This document shows positions 15,358 to 25,059 of a DNA stretch of 64,000 nucleotides, one piece after another. The stretch covers positions 1-64,000 of the forward strand of contig JASJPB010000013.1 of assembly GCA_031426915.1 (NCBI GenBank), in the 5' to 3' direction. Origin of the DNA: Sulfurimicrobium sp031426915 (GTDB lineage: Bacteria > Pseudomonadota > Gammaproteobacteria > Burkholderiales > Sulfuricellaceae). Within the stretch, counting starts at the first letter, position 1. Every line of letters starts with the position of its first letter. The notes below the pieces were generated by a model. The model was not told where the DNA came from, ran no database searches, and saw only the letters and a program-made list of their open reading frames with translations. The position numbers and the translations under genes were made by a program.

Positions 15358-16560
15358 TCAGAATTTCATCTTGCCCAATATATCGTAAATCGGGGTCAGC
15401 ACCGAAAACATGATCACCGCCAGCACCAGGCCGAGCCCCACGGTCAGGGCCGGCTCAAGCATCTTGAGAAGCTTTTCTACCGACTCCTTGACCTCGCGAT
15501 TATAGAAATATGTCACATTGAGCAGCGCCGTATCCAGCGCGCCAGTGGCCTCGCCCACGCGCAGCATGCGCACCACCAGGGGAGGAAACATGCCAATGTT
15601 CTCGAAACTTTCCGCCACACTATCGCCGGCACTGATCTGCTGTCCGGCGCGGGCAAGCCCGTCGGCGATCACCCGGTTGTCGACGATTTCCTCGCTGGTC
15701 TTCATGGCATCCAGAATGGTGATTCCGGACTGGTACATCAGGGCAAAAAAATTGGCGAAACGGGCCAGGATGATTTTCTGCAGGATAGGCCCGACGAATG
15801 GGACGTGCAGCTTGAAATAATCCCACCAATAACGCGCCCGTGGGCTCTGATGGATAATCAGGGTTGCCGCAACCGCCGCGGCTATGGGCAAACCGAACAC
15901 CAGATACCAGTAGTGCACGAAGACCTCGGATACAAAAATCAGCGCACGGGTCTGAAACGGCAGGGCTTGCCCCATGTTCTTGAGGAAAGACACCAACTGG
16001 GGCACCAGGTACATCATGAGAAATACGATCACCCCGCCCACCACCACGAACACCATGGCGGGGTACATCAGCAGGCGCTTGGTCTGGGCCACCAGTTCGT
16101 CCTGCCACTTGAGGGTAGTGGCGAGATTCTCGAACACCTGGGTCATGGTTCCGCTTTGCTCGCCCGCCTTGATCAGACTCACGAACAGGTTGTCGAAGGC
16201 GGCGGGATGACCGGCCATGGCCTGCGACAGGGTTTTACCGCCCTCCATGTCTTCCAGGATGGCGGAAAGGATCTCGCGAAAGCGCGGCTGCTCGATGCTG
16301 TCGCGCAAGTCGGCCAGGCCTTCGAGAATGGGGATGCCGGCCCGGGACAACTGTTCCATGTGGAAGCAGAAGGTAATCAGATCCTGGCGTGTGATGCTGC
16401 TGCGACCCAGCTGCAGCGGCTGACTCACCTGGCGTGCGGTGATGAGATCCAGTCCCATGCGCTGCAAGCGCAACTCCAGATCAACCTCGTTGATGGCGGC
16501 AAGTTTGCCGCGGGCGGGGCTGCCGGTTTTATCGACTGCGCTATATTGGTAGGTAAGCAT
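15358..16560 (-). CDS. mshG: MshG/GspF-family pilus inner-membrane platform protein
   Basis: A 400-residue GspF/PilC family protein with two repeated T2SSF domains. The first has FCFHMEQLSRAGIPILEGLAD and the second FALMYQSGITILDAM. Membrane helices occur near 170-195, 220-240 and at the C-terminus (MLEPALTVGLGLVLAVIMFS). It is the platform that the assembly ATPase acts on. Located eight bases upstream of the MshI-like gene and 51 bases after the ATPase gene. Confidence 0.9.
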   Translation of the reverse strand: MLTYQYSAVDKTGSPARGKLAAINEVDLELRLQRMGLDLITARQVSQPLQLGRSSITRQDLITFCFHMEQLSRAGIPILEGLADLRDSIEQPRFREILSAILEDMEGGKTLSQAMAGHPAAFDNLFVSLIKAGEQSGTMTQVFENLATTLKWQDELVAQTKRLLMYPAMVFVVVGGVIVFLMMYLVPQLVSFLKNMGQALPFQTRALIFVSEVFVHYWYLVFGLPIAAAVAATLIIHQSPRARYWWDYFKLHVPFVGPILQKIILARFANFFALMYQSGITILDAMKTSEEIVDNRVIADGLARAGQQISAGDSVAESFENIGMFPPLVVRMLRVGEATGALDTALLNVTYFYNREVKESVEKLLKMLEPALTVGLGLVLAVIMFSVLTPIYDILGKMKF

Positions 16561-16611
16561 TTTTCAGCTTTCAGCCCGGCAGCTTGGGCAGCCTTGCCCA
16601 AGCCACCAAAT

Positions 16612-18315
16612 TCAATGCATTCTTCCTGTCAGATCGACCACACGCGACACTTCATCCAGGCTGGTCACGCCTTCGATAACCCGACCCAGACCATCCTCGG
16701 CCAGGGTACGAAACCCCTTCTCCAGCGCCACGTCTCTCAGCTGTCTGGCGGTAGCCCGGCGCGCGATCAGCTCATCCAGGTCGGCATCGATATGCAGCAA
16801 CTCGATCAACGCCATGCGGCCCTTGTAGCCCTTATAGTTACATTGCGTGCATCCGTTTGCAGCATAGACATCTGTTTTGTCGTCCGGGGGCAGCCCCAGC
16901 AAGGCTTTTTCTTCCGGGCCAGGCTGGTAGACCTGTTTGCAATGCGGGCACAGCAGGCGTACCAGGCGCTGGGCAATCACGCCGATGATGTTGCCGGCCA
17001 TGATGTCGGGCAGGATGCCGATGTCCAGCAAGCGCGGGAAAGCGCCCAGAGCCGAGTTGGTGTGCAGCGTGGTAAACACCTGATGCCCGGTCATGGCCGC
17101 GCGGAAAGCCATATCGGCCGTTTCGCGGTCACGCACCTCGCCCACCAGGATGATGTCCGGGTCCTGCCGCATCATGGAGCGAATGCCGTTGGCGAAATCC
17201 ATTTTCACCAGTTCGTTGACGGAGGTCTGACGCATCATGGTCACCGGATATTCCACCGGGTCTTCCAGGGTCATGATGTTGACGGTGTCGTTGTTGAGGT
17301 GGCTGAGCATGGAATACAGCGTGGTGGTCTTGCCGCTACCGGTGGGTCCGGTGATGATCAGGATGCCCTCCGGACGTGCCATCATCAGTTTCAGCTTGTC
17401 CTGGGTTTTCTGGCTGAGTCCCATGCGCTCAAGGGAAATGATGGATTTTTCCCGGTCCAGCACGCGCAGCACGATATTCTCGCCGTAAATGGTGGGCTGG
17501 GAGGCGACGCGGAAATCGATCGGCCTGCCGTTCAAATTCAGCGACAGACGCCCATCCTGCGGCGCGCGCGTTTCGGCGATGTTCATGCCGCTGATGACCT
17601 TGAGCCGTACCGCAATACCGGGCCAATAGGTTTTGTGCAGGCTGCGCACCTGCTCCATCACGCCGTCGATACGATAGCGCACGCGCAAGAATGCATATTC
17701 CGGCTCGAAGTGGATATCCGAAGCGCCGCGCTTGACCGCATCCACCAGCAGCGCGCCCACCAGCCGCACCACCGGCTGGGTATATTCCTCGTTGCCCGCC
17801 TGCAAGCTCTGGTAGTCGATCTCGCCGGTTTCGATCTCGCGCAGTATGCCATCTACCGAAAGCTCGAAACCGTAGAACTGGTCGATGCTCTCTTCCAGTT
17901 GCGCCTCGCCGGCGAGCACGGTGCGAATCTCGATCTGGCCGCCGAGATGCGCGCGGATAAGATCCAGCGCCACCACGTTGAACACATCGCTCATCGCGAC
18001 CAGCAGTTCGTTACGCTCGATATTGAAGGCGATGGGCAGCAGGCGGTAACGGCGCGCGAATTCCTCCGGCACCTGCTTCAGTGCCTCCGCATCGGCGACC
18101 ACGTTGGACAGGTCGATGCCCTCCTGGCCGATGGTATGGGCCAGGATGTCGCGAATCATGGCCTCGGTGACGAATCCCAGGCGCACCAGTTGCCGCCCCA
18201 GCGGCATGTCGTGCTCGGTCTGCTCCATCAGCGCGATGCGCAACTGATCCTGGCTGATCAGCCCCTGCTGCACCAGCAGCTCGCCCAAGCGGAGTTTTCT
18301 GCGCTGTTCGGCCAC
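16612..18315 (-). CDS. mshE: MshE/GspE-family pilus assembly ATPase
   Basis: A 567-residue ATPase. The GTG at 18315, one base after the TPR gene's stop, is chosen because an earlier ATG (18363) would only add residues that overlap that gene. An N-terminal GspE_N/MshEN domain (LRLGELLVQQGLISQDQLRIAL) binds c-di-GMP in Vibrio MshE. Walker A is GPTGSGKTT, Walker B ILVGEVRD, followed by the His box FTTLHTNSALGAFPRL. A four-Cys zinc module (CPHC ... CTQC) lies near residues 450-490. It powers pilus extension. Confidence 0.92.
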   Translation of the reverse strand: MAEQRRKLRLGELLVQQGLISQDQLRIALMEQTEHDMPLGRQLVRLGFVTEAMIRDILAHTIGQEGIDLSNVVADAEALKQVPEEFARRYRLLPIAFNIERNELLVAMSDVFNVVALDLIRAHLGGQIEIRTVLAGEAQLEESIDQFYGFELSVDGILREIETGEIDYQSLQAGNEEYTQPVVRLVGALLVDAVKRGASDIHFEPEYAFLRVRYRIDGVMEQVRSLHKTYWPGIAVRLKVISGMNIAETRAPQDGRLSLNLNGRPIDFRVASQPTIYGENIVLRVLDREKSIISLERMGLSQKTQDKLKLMMARPEGILIITGPTGSGKTTTLYSMLSHLNNDTVNIMTLEDPVEYPVTMMRQTSVNELVKMDFANGIRSMMRQDPDIILVGEVRDRETADMAFRAAMTGHQVFTTLHTNSALGAFPRLLDIGILPDIMAGNIIGVIAQRLVRLLCPHCKQVYQPGPEEKALLGLPPDDKTDVYAANGCTQCNYKGYKGRMALIELLHIDADLDELIARRATARQLRDVALEKGFRTLAEDGLGRVIEGVTSLDEVSRVVDLTGRMH

Positions 18316-18316
18316 G

Positions 18317-19492
18317 TTAGTCAGCCTTTTGCAAGTGAGCGACGCGCGCTTCCACCGCCGCACGTTCGAAGCCGGCGTTGCGCCCCTGCAACAATTGCAG
18401 CGCGCGCCGGTAATAGGTCAGTGCCGGCTTGGGCTGGCCGAGATGCTCCAGGCTCACCGCCAGATTGAAGGCGTAATCCGGGTTCTCCGCATCCATGTGA
18501 TAAGCCTGGAAATAAGACTGTTGCGCTTCGTTCCAGCGCTCCTGCGCCGCCAGCAGATTGCCCAGTGAAAAATGCAGGAACGCGGCCGGCTGCTGCGCCA
18601 GTAACTGCTTCATGCGCACCTCGCTGGCCGCCGGGTCGGCCATGCCCAACAGGCTCAGCATGCCCGCCTGCGCCACGGGGTTTTTCGGCGCCACTTCCAG
18701 CGCCCGGAAATAATACCTCCCCGCCTCATCGAGCTTACTGTGACGCCCCGCCACCACCGCCATGCCCAGCAGCGCATCGAGATTGCGCGGCTCCTGCTGC
18801 AACAACCGCTGATAGTGTGTCTGCGCCACATCAATGCGCCCTTCCTGCAAGGCGCGGTAAGCGGCATCGAGATCGGCGTTGACTTCAACCTTGTCGCCAC
18901 GGGAAATTCTGATGGCTTCATCGCCTGCAACTGGCTGGACGCGAACCTTGGGCTCCCTGGACTCCGCCTTGGCTTCCTCCGGGGCAGCAGGCTGTATTGT
19001 TGCAGGCGCACGATAGCGCTCAGGTTCAACCGGCTGCACGACAGGTTCCACGGCAGCCGCCTTAAGCTCGCCGGCGTCCGGTGCTTGCACGGGCTGTTGC
19101 AGAACGACAGGGGTCGCGGGTGGAGCGACGAGTTTGCGGGCGGAAGAGAACTGCAACAAGGCCGGGTGATTGATTGCCAGGTAAACGTACGTGCCGCCCC
19201 CAAGCAGAATCAGCATCCCGGCTCCCGCCAGCCAGAGCGTGCTGCGCTTGCTGCCACCGCTTTCCCCGCCCTGTTTTGCCTGGAACAGGTTGGCGGCGGC
19301 TTGCGCTTGCGCGGAAACATCCGGGGCGGTGGTGGTGATGGGCTTTTCAGTGCTCGCCGCAGCTTGCGGAGCCTGCTCGGCGGGTTCCAGCGACAGTTCC
19401 TGCGCCAGCTCTCCCAAAGTCGGCTCACGTTCCGAAGGCAGGGATTGCTGGTTTTCCTCGGCCTGTTTCAAGGCCTTCATCAGCAGGCTCAT
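18317..19492 (-). CDS. mshN: MshN-like TPR protein of the pilus apparatus
   Basis: A 391-residue protein. Residues 1-60 are cytoplasmic (MSLLMKALKQAEENQQS is a typical MshN opening), a membrane helix (TLWLAGAGMLILLGGGTYVYLAI) lies near 85-107, then a Pro/Ala-rich linker and a C-terminal TPR array from about 215. Its start overlaps the end of the secretin gene by four bases. TPR partners of secretin systems help position or assemble the base; the exact target is not visible. Confidence 0.85.
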   Translation of the reverse strand: MSLLMKALKQAEENQQSLPSEREPTLGELAQELSLEPAEQAPQAAASTEKPITTTAPDVSAQAQAAANLFQAKQGGESGGSKRSTLWLAGAGMLILLGGGTYVYLAINHPALLQFSSARKLVAPPATPVVLQQPVQAPDAGELKAAAVEPVVQPVEPERYRAPATIQPAAPEEAKAESREPKVRVQPVAGDEAIRISRGDKVEVNADLDAAYRALQEGRIDVAQTHYQRLLQQEPRNLDALLGMAVVAGRHSKLDEAGRYYFRALEVAPKNPVAQAGMLSLLGMADPAASEVRMKQLLAQQPAAFLHFSLGNLLAAQERWNEAQQSYFQAYHMDAENPDYAFNLAVSLEHLGQPKPALTYYRRALQLLQGRNAGFERAAVEARVAHLQKAD

Positions 19493-21363
19493 GGCTTGGC
19501 CAGTGGGGTGGCAGGAGGCTGTGGCAAATAGCGCTGGAATGAATTTAATTCGGCGCTCTCCAGTGAGGGCTGCTCGATCACGGTGGGGCGCAGGAAAATC
19601 ACCAGTTCAGTCTTCTTCGAATTCTCATCACGATAACTGAATACATCCCCCAGCATCCCCGGCAAACGAGATAACAAAGGAATGCCCTCACGACTCTTGA
19701 CGCTGTCATCCTGCATTAGGCCACCGAGAATTACCGTATTGCCGCTATTTACTTGAAGCACGGATTCCATCTCGCGCACCTGTATCAGAGGTATTCTGTT
19801 TTCAACTTTAGGGTTCGCCTTTGCCAAATCTGGATTGGGATCTATGACCCAATCAACTCTACGAGAAATAGTCGGTCTTATTACCAATGAAACCAATCCG
19901 TTATCGTTGACTTGGGGTGTTACGCTCAAAACCAGGCCAACAGGTACGGTATTCGGTTGGGAACTGTACGTAGTCGTAGTAGTTGCTTGGTTTGTGGTTG
20001 TGTTTGCGGTGACGGTAAAGTAAACAAGATTCTCCACTACCTTAAGTATCGCTGTCTGGTTATTGAGCGCCATGATTTTTGGGCTCGACAATACTTTGGT
20101 ATTGCCGAAGGTTTCCAGCGCCTTGACCGTAATGTCGATATTTCCGATGCGGTCGCTAGAAGTGGCAAATTTAAATGTAAAGTTGGGAGAGGATTGCAGC
20201 TTAGCGCCCAGTAAGTTTTGCGACATCGACCCAGTATCAGCAATACGGCTCCAATCTACCCCTGCTTGGTAAGCGTCATTCAGAGCAACTTCTACAATCG
20301 TTGCCTCAATTAACACTTGCCGCTTCGCAAAATGCATAACGGTATTTAGAAATTCCTCAACTTTTTTGTGCTGGCGTGAATTTGCTCTCACACTAAGTAC
20401 TCCAGTATCCGGATTCGCAAAGACTGTCGCGGCAAATAAAGTTTTGTACTCCTTAAAATCCTGTTCCGATTGAGCCTTTCCCGTGGAGCTGGCCGCACCT
20501 TGAACTGATTGGTTTCCAGATCCCGCCACGGCGTCACCCGCCCCACCAGCAACTCCTTTACCCGATGCAGCCACATTAGTGTCCGAGGTTCGAGTTGCCT
20601 GATCCTGGGCTAGGGAGGATCTTCTCGAAATAACAATTTCCTTATCTGTTTCAAGAAGTATGTCTTTGATATTTTGCTCGATCGTCTTCCAGAATTTACT
20701 GCTGGAAGAACTTTTTACCTTTGTGGAAGACATATTGTTAGCACTACCAGCAGGGCTCCCACTCGTGCCCGATCCTGATGTTGCTCCTGTCCCTGCTATG
20801 AGCGTGCTTACTCCAATTTCTGAAGTTGTTTCCCTTTCTAAATTTACATAATCAATGCGATAAGTTTTTATGTAAGGTGAATCAGGCATCACAGTAACTG
20901 TGCCACGAGCGTCAATTTCAACTCTGACGTTTACTTGCTTGGAAACTCGATCCAGTATCTCCAGAAATGTTTCGTTGATCGCATTCAACGTCACAAAGCC
21001 TTCAACCCCAGGCTGAATATCCACGTTTTTGCCTGAATCCCGCGCCAACGCAAACAGTATCTCCTTCACCGGCACCTCATTCACCACCACGCTAAAAGTT
21101 TGCGGCCTGACGGTGGGCTGGGGAGGGGGGAGGAATGAACTGGTTCTGACCGGCGCGGGGATATCCGCAGACCTGGTTGTGCGTGGTTCCGCCTTGATAT
21201 GTCCCTCCGACTCGGGAATCGCCGGCGGATAGGTGGCGCAGCCTGCAACCAGCGCGGAGAGCAAGCCAAGCATCCCAAACGGCCGCCGCAACGCAACAGC
21301 CTGCCGATACCCGGGCAGCGGAAACATGCCTGGCCGTTCAATCGGATTTCGGACTTTTTTCAC
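19489..21363 (-). CDS. mshL: MshL-type secretin lipoprotein
   Basis: A 624-residue protein if started at GTG 21363, which has AAAAAAGG six bases upstream; ATG 21327 is the alternative. A lipobox (LVAGC) gives an outer-membrane lipoprotein. An STN-type domain (VVNEVPVKEILFALARDSGKNVD) follows, then a Gly/Ser/Ala-rich low-complexity region (about residues 200-300) and the secretin beta-domain with the phrases QVLIEATIVEVALNDAYQAG, LSSPKIMALNNQTA and VILGGLMQ. It forms the outer-membrane pore for the pilus. The central part (about 19.8-21.0 kb) is AT-richer than its neighbours. Confidence 0.9.
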   Translation of the reverse strand: MKKVRNPIERPGMFPLPGYRQAVALRRPFGMLGLLSALVAGCATYPPAIPESEGHIKAEPRTTRSADIPAPVRTSSFLPPPQPTVRPQTFSVVVNEVPVKEILFALARDSGKNVDIQPGVEGFVTLNAINETFLEILDRVSKQVNVRVEIDARGTVTVMPDSPYIKTYRIDYVNLERETTSEIGVSTLIAGTGATSGSGTSGSPAGSANNMSSTKVKSSSSSKFWKTIEQNIKDILLETDKEIVISRRSSLAQDQATRTSDTNVAASGKGVAGGAGDAVAGSGNQSVQGAASSTGKAQSEQDFKEYKTLFAATVFANPDTGVLSVRANSRQHKKVEEFLNTVMHFAKRQVLIEATIVEVALNDAYQAGVDWSRIADTGSMSQNLLGAKLQSSPNFTFKFATSSDRIGNIDITVKALETFGNTKVLSSPKIMALNNQTAILKVVENLVYFTVTANTTTNQATTTTTYSSQPNTVPVGLVLSVTPQVNDNGLVSLVIRPTISRRVDWVIDPNPDLAKANPKVENRIPLIQVREMESVLQVNSGNTVILGGLMQDDSVKSREGIPLLSRLPGMLGDVFSYRDENSKKTELVIFLRPTVIEQPSLESAELNSFQRYLPQPPATPLAKP

Positions 21364-21391
21364 ATTCAACCTTTTTTCGGTCCGGGCCACG

Positions 21392-22759
21392 TCATTGTGA
21401 CTGGAACTGGTTAATTTCAGCCCTGACACCCTGCACGGTGCGCAGGTAGGGACGGTAGCCTTTCAGGGTTTCAGGCAATTTTTCCAAGGCCGCGGCGGCC
21501 TCGGCAGAACTGGCAAAACTCCCGTAAAGCACCGTCCAGGCTGGTTGTCCCTTTATTTTTGTACGGTACACAAAAATCTGGTCCATTTCAATTGCGCGGC
21601 CAATTTTCCCCAGGTGGTGACGCAACTGCTGCACATTGTTCGATCCCATCAACTGAATACTGCTGGTGGCGGGATCGCGGGCGGAAAGCCATTTTTCGGT
21701 TGCCGCCAGGCGCTGCGCCACGATATCGGCGCTTTCCGGCGCAACCGGGCTTGCCGCCGCCTTTCCTGCAACTGGAGCCGCGACCGGTTCAGGCGCAATG
21801 TTCGGCTGCGCCACGACAGCCGCCACCGGCGCGGCCTTTGGCATCGGTGCGGCTTGCAGCAAGGCGTGCAGCAAGGCGCCGACCCCCGAACCTACCGCCA
21901 GCAAACCCGCAGCAGCGGCAAGTTTCGGCCACGGCACCATGCCGGGCGGCAGCTCGAATTCGCTATCTTCAACCGCCGCGTGCACATGTTTCACGGTGAT
22001 GGTGTGCGTGTTCTCGGCAAAAGCCGCCAGCAGTATCTTGTCTGCAATGATGTTCACGCGCCGGGTCAGCCCCTTGGATGCGCGCGTAATCAATTTGATG
22101 ACAGCAGGTCCGAACAAATCCGGTCCATGATAGTCCGCGGCACGCAAACGAAACATCAGGTAATCCCTGATTTCATTCGCGGTCAGGGGCTTGAGCAGAA
22201 AACTATGGGTTATGCGTTCCTTGAGCTGGCGGATTTCCGGCACGCAGAGGTTCCGATCCAGCTCGGGCTGGCCGAAGAGCACGATTTGCAGCAGCTTGTA
22301 ATGCTGGGTTTCCAGGTTGGAGAGCAGGCGGATTTCCTCCAGCGTGGCCAGCGGCATGCTTTGCGCCTCCTCCACGAACACCACCACCTGCTTGCCGTGC
22401 GCGTGCCGTTCCAGCAGATATTCCTGCAAGGCCTGCATGACCTCCAGACGGGAGGCGTCACGCGGCAGGGAAAGCTGCATTTCGAAAGCGATGGCGTGAA
22501 GAATTTCGTCCGGAGAAACGCTGGGATTGGCGATATACACCGTTTCCACTTCGGCAGGCAGGCGCTCCTGCAGCATCCGGCACAACATGGTCTTGCCGCT
22601 GCCCACCTCGCCGCTGACCTTGATGATGCCCTCGCCCTGCCTAATGGCGTAAATCAGGGCGTCAAGAATCGCCCCGCGGTTGCCGCCGGAATAGAAAAAT
22701 TCGGTATGGGCCGTGATTTTGAATGGGGGCTGTGAAAGCCCGAAGTGGGCGAGATACAT
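21392..22759 (-). CDS. mshM: MshM/ExeA-type AAA ATPase with C-terminal SPOR domain
   Basis: A 455-residue protein from ATG 22759, which shares one base with the stop of the regulator gene (TAATG). The ExeA-like AAA domain (MYLAHFGLSQPPFKI at the start, Walker A GEVGSGKT, Walker B VVVFVEEAQ) fills residues 1-260. A membrane helix near 280-300 leads to an Ala/Pro-rich periplasmic linker and a SPOR-like domain (AWTVLYGSFASSAEAAAALE). ExeA/GspA proteins pair with peptidoglycan-binding domains to place the secretin across the wall, so a SPOR fusion fits. Confidence 0.88.
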   Translation of the reverse strand: MYLAHFGLSQPPFKITAHTEFFYSGGNRGAILDALIYAIRQGEGIIKVSGEVGSGKTMLCRMLQERLPAEVETVYIANPSVSPDEILHAIAFEMQLSLPRDASRLEVMQALQEYLLERHAHGKQVVVFVEEAQSMPLATLEEIRLLSNLETQHYKLLQIVLFGQPELDRNLCVPEIRQLKERITHSFLLKPLTANEIRDYLMFRLRAADYHGPDLFGPAVIKLITRASKGLTRRVNIIADKILLAAFAENTHTITVKHVHAAVEDSEFELPPGMVPWPKLAAAAGLLAVGSGVGALLHALLQAAPMPKAAPVAAVVAQPNIAPEPVAAPVAGKAAASPVAPESADIVAQRLAATEKWLSARDPATSSIQLMGSNNVQQLRHHLGKIGRAIEMDQIFVYRTKIKGQPAWTVLYGSFASSAEAAAALEKLPETLKGYRPYLRTVQGVRAEINQFQSQ

Positions 22760-24192
22760 TATTGATAGGCATCCAGGTTGGTATAGGATTGCATCCGGCT
22801 GTAGAGCGTGGTCCGGTTCACGCCGAGGAGTTTCGCGGCCTGGCTCAGGTTGCCGTGTGTCATCTTGAGCGCCGCCTCGACATAACTCTGCTCCCACAGC
22901 TTGAGCGTCTGATCGAGGTTGAAATTGGCATGTATCTGCAGGTGTTTCTTCGCCAGTTCCTGCATCGCCCGGCCATCGTTGGGCAGGGCCAGTTCGGGCA
23001 ATGCGTCGGCATCCGTGTCCAGCTCCGCCTGCAGTTGCTCGCGCGTTACCGCCTGCCCGGCATATTTGGTCACCAGCCGGATCACGATATTGCGCAACTC
23101 GCGTACATTGCCCGGGAAAGGGTAAGCCTGCCATACCTGCTGCGCCATTGGGCTAAGATAAAACGGCTGCGCACCGCTCTGGCGCGCATAAAAGTCGCGG
23201 AAATGTTCCAGCAGCAGGGTTTTGTCCTCGCCCATTTCGCGCAACGGCGGCACGCTGACGGTGAATACGCTCAAGCGATGATAAAGATCGGCACGGAAGC
23301 GCCCGGCCCTGATTTCCTGGCGCAGGTCGCGATTGGTGGCGGCGACGATGCGCGCGTTGCTATGCCGCGTCTGGGTTTCGCCCACACGCTGGAATTCGCC
23401 ATTTTCCAGCACGCGCAGCAATTTGGCCTGCAATTCCACCGGCAGCTCGCCGATTTCATCCAGGAACAGGGTGCCATCGCTGGCATCCTCGAAATAGCCG
23501 GAACGGGATGTGGCCGCACCTGTGAACGCCCCCTTGCTATAGCCGAACAGGGTCGGCTCCACCAGGGTAGGCGAAATCGCGGCGCAATTGAGGGCCAGAT
23601 AGGGCTTCCTGGCACGCGCGCTGAGGCGATGCAGGCACCCTGCCACCAGTTCCTTGCCGCTGCCCGATTCGCCTTCGATCAGGACCGGAAATGGCGCATC
23701 GGTGAACTGGTTGATTTGCTGGCGCAGTTTCTCAACGTTGAAGCTGTTGCCGAGGATATCGCAAGCCCTCGTCGCCTCGGCCTCTCCGGCCTGTTCCGCC
23801 GCGCGCATGCGCAACGCGTCGAGCAGCAGGGACTTGATTCGCTCCGGTTCGCACGGTTTGGCGATGAACTCCACCGCCCCCAGAGTCCGTGCATGACGGG
23901 CGTTGGCCTCGTCGTTTTGACCTGAAAGCACGACGATCTTGATTTCCGGCGCGTGTGCCAGCAGTTCGGCGATCAGCTTGAAGCCCTCATCGGGACGGTG
24001 CGGCAAAGGCGGCAAACCCAGGTCCACCAACGCCAACTGAGGCGGCTGGTCCAGCTGGCGCAGCAGGCTCCCGGCCTGGGCGCGCGAATCCGCGACGAAA
24101 ACCTCGAAATCCCTGCTCAGCACAAAGTGCAGGGTATCGCTGATCAGGGGATCGTCATCAACAATCAACAAACTGGGTTTAAGCTGCTGCAT
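22759..24192 (-). CDS. Sigma-54-dependent response regulator (NtrC family)
   Basis: A 477-residue three-domain regulator from ATG 24192. The receiver domain (residues 1-125) has the acidic DDD cluster at 12-14, phospho-acceptor Asp57 and Lys112. The AAA domain has Walker A GESGSGKE (174-181) and the sigma-54 contact loop GAFTGA (221-226). The C-terminus is a Fis-type helix-turn-helix (GNLSQAAKLLGVNRTTLYSR). It heads the MSHA-like operon and overlaps the mshM start. No kinase gene is adjacent. The architecture resembles PrsR of PEP-CTERM systems, but no PEP-CTERM genes are present. Confidence 0.92.
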   Translation of the reverse strand: MQQLKPSLLIVDDDPLISDTLHFVLSRDFEVFVADSRAQAGSLLRQLDQPPQLALVDLGLPPLPHRPDEGFKLIAELLAHAPEIKIVVLSGQNDEANARHARTLGAVEFIAKPCEPERIKSLLLDALRMRAAEQAGEAEATRACDILGNSFNVEKLRQQINQFTDAPFPVLIEGESGSGKELVAGCLHRLSARARKPYLALNCAAISPTLVEPTLFGYSKGAFTGAATSRSGYFEDASDGTLFLDEIGELPVELQAKLLRVLENGEFQRVGETQTRHSNARIVAATNRDLRQEIRAGRFRADLYHRLSVFTVSVPPLREMGEDKTLLLEHFRDFYARQSGAQPFYLSPMAQQVWQAYPFPGNVRELRNIVIRLVTKYAGQAVTREQLQAELDTDADALPELALPNDGRAMQELAKKHLQIHANFNLDQTLKLWEQSYVEAALKMTHGNLSQAAKLLGVNRTTLYSRMQSYTNLDAYQ

Positions 24193-24300
24193 GGCTTTAG
24201 GAATCCGATTTATTATTCTGATTCTACACGTAAATGCAGGCTGGTTGGACGCATGCATTTTCCAACTGGCGCAATGCACTTCGCTTATTGGCGCCCGACT

Positions 24301-25047
24301 TCAAACAGGGTTGTCGACCTCGATAAACTGGTGTTTCAGGTTGAATTGTTGCGCCAGATGCGCCCCCAATGCCTGCACCCCATAGCGTTCCGTTGCGTGG
24401 TGACCGGCAGAAATGAACGCCACGCCGGACTCCCGGGCCAAGTGCACGCTCTGCTCCGATACCTCGCCGGTTAAAAACGCATCCACGCCAAGCTCGATCG
24501 CGGCGGGAAGGTAATCCTGGGCTGCGCCGCTACACCAGGCAATGCGCCGGATGATGGCGGAAGCGTCACCCACCACCAAGGGCTTGCGCTGCAACTTGTC
24601 TTCAACCACCACGGACAAACGTTGCAGTGACATGGGCTTAACCATACGGCCCAAGGCGGCAACATTTTGTTCGCCAAAACGTTCTTCCAGTTGGAAACCC
24701 AGCAATTGGGCCAGTTGCACGTTGTTGCCCAGCACCGGGTGCGCATCCAGAGGCAGATGGTAAGCCAGCAAGCTCATGTTATGTTCCATCAGGTGGGAGA
24801 TTCTGGCGCGCTTGAGGCCGGTGATCTGCGGCGACTCGCTCTTCCAGAAATAGCCATGGTGCACCAGCACCGCGTCCGCCCCCGCCTCGCTCGCAGCCTC
24901 GAGCACGTCGAGACTGGCGCTGACACCCGTCACGATGCGGGTAACTTTTGCCCGACCTTCCACTTGCAGGCCGTTTGGGCAATAATCGCGGAAGCTGGAA
25001 ATTTCCAGCAATTGCCCAATATATCGTTCCAGTTCCTTCAACTGCAT
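24301..25047 (-). CDS. NIF3/DUF34 family metal-binding protein
   Basis: A 248-residue protein from ATG 25047, preceded by GGAGG. Family motifs are CPNGLQVEG (residues 22-30), LVHHGYFWK near 65 and ISAGHHATERYGVQAL near 215; His and Glu residues there bind a two-metal centre in homologues. The length fits YbgI of E. coli. The molecular role is still debated in the family, with GTP-cyclohydrolase-like or metal-insertion activity proposed. Start codons of this gene and the divergent protease gene are only 12 bases apart. Confidence 0.88.
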   Translation of the reverse strand: MQLKELERYIGQLLEISSFRDYCPNGLQVEGRAKVTRIVTGVSASLDVLEAASEAGADAVLVHHGYFWKSESPQITGLKRARISHLMEHNMSLLAYHLPLDAHPVLGNNVQLAQLLGFQLEERFGEQNVAALGRMVKPMSLQRLSVVVEDKLQRKPLVVGDASAIIRRIAWCSGAAQDYLPAAIELGVDAFLTGEVSEQSVHLARESGVAFISAGHHATERYGVQALGAHLAQQFNLKHQFIEVDNPV

Positions 25048-25059
25048 AAGTATTCCTCC

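Noticed and set aside
15805..18468. Open frame of 887 codons on the plus strand
   Set aside because: It lies antisense to the well-supported mshG and mshE genes and its translation is His/Gln-rich with no family motifs, as expected for a shadow frame in GC-rich DNA.
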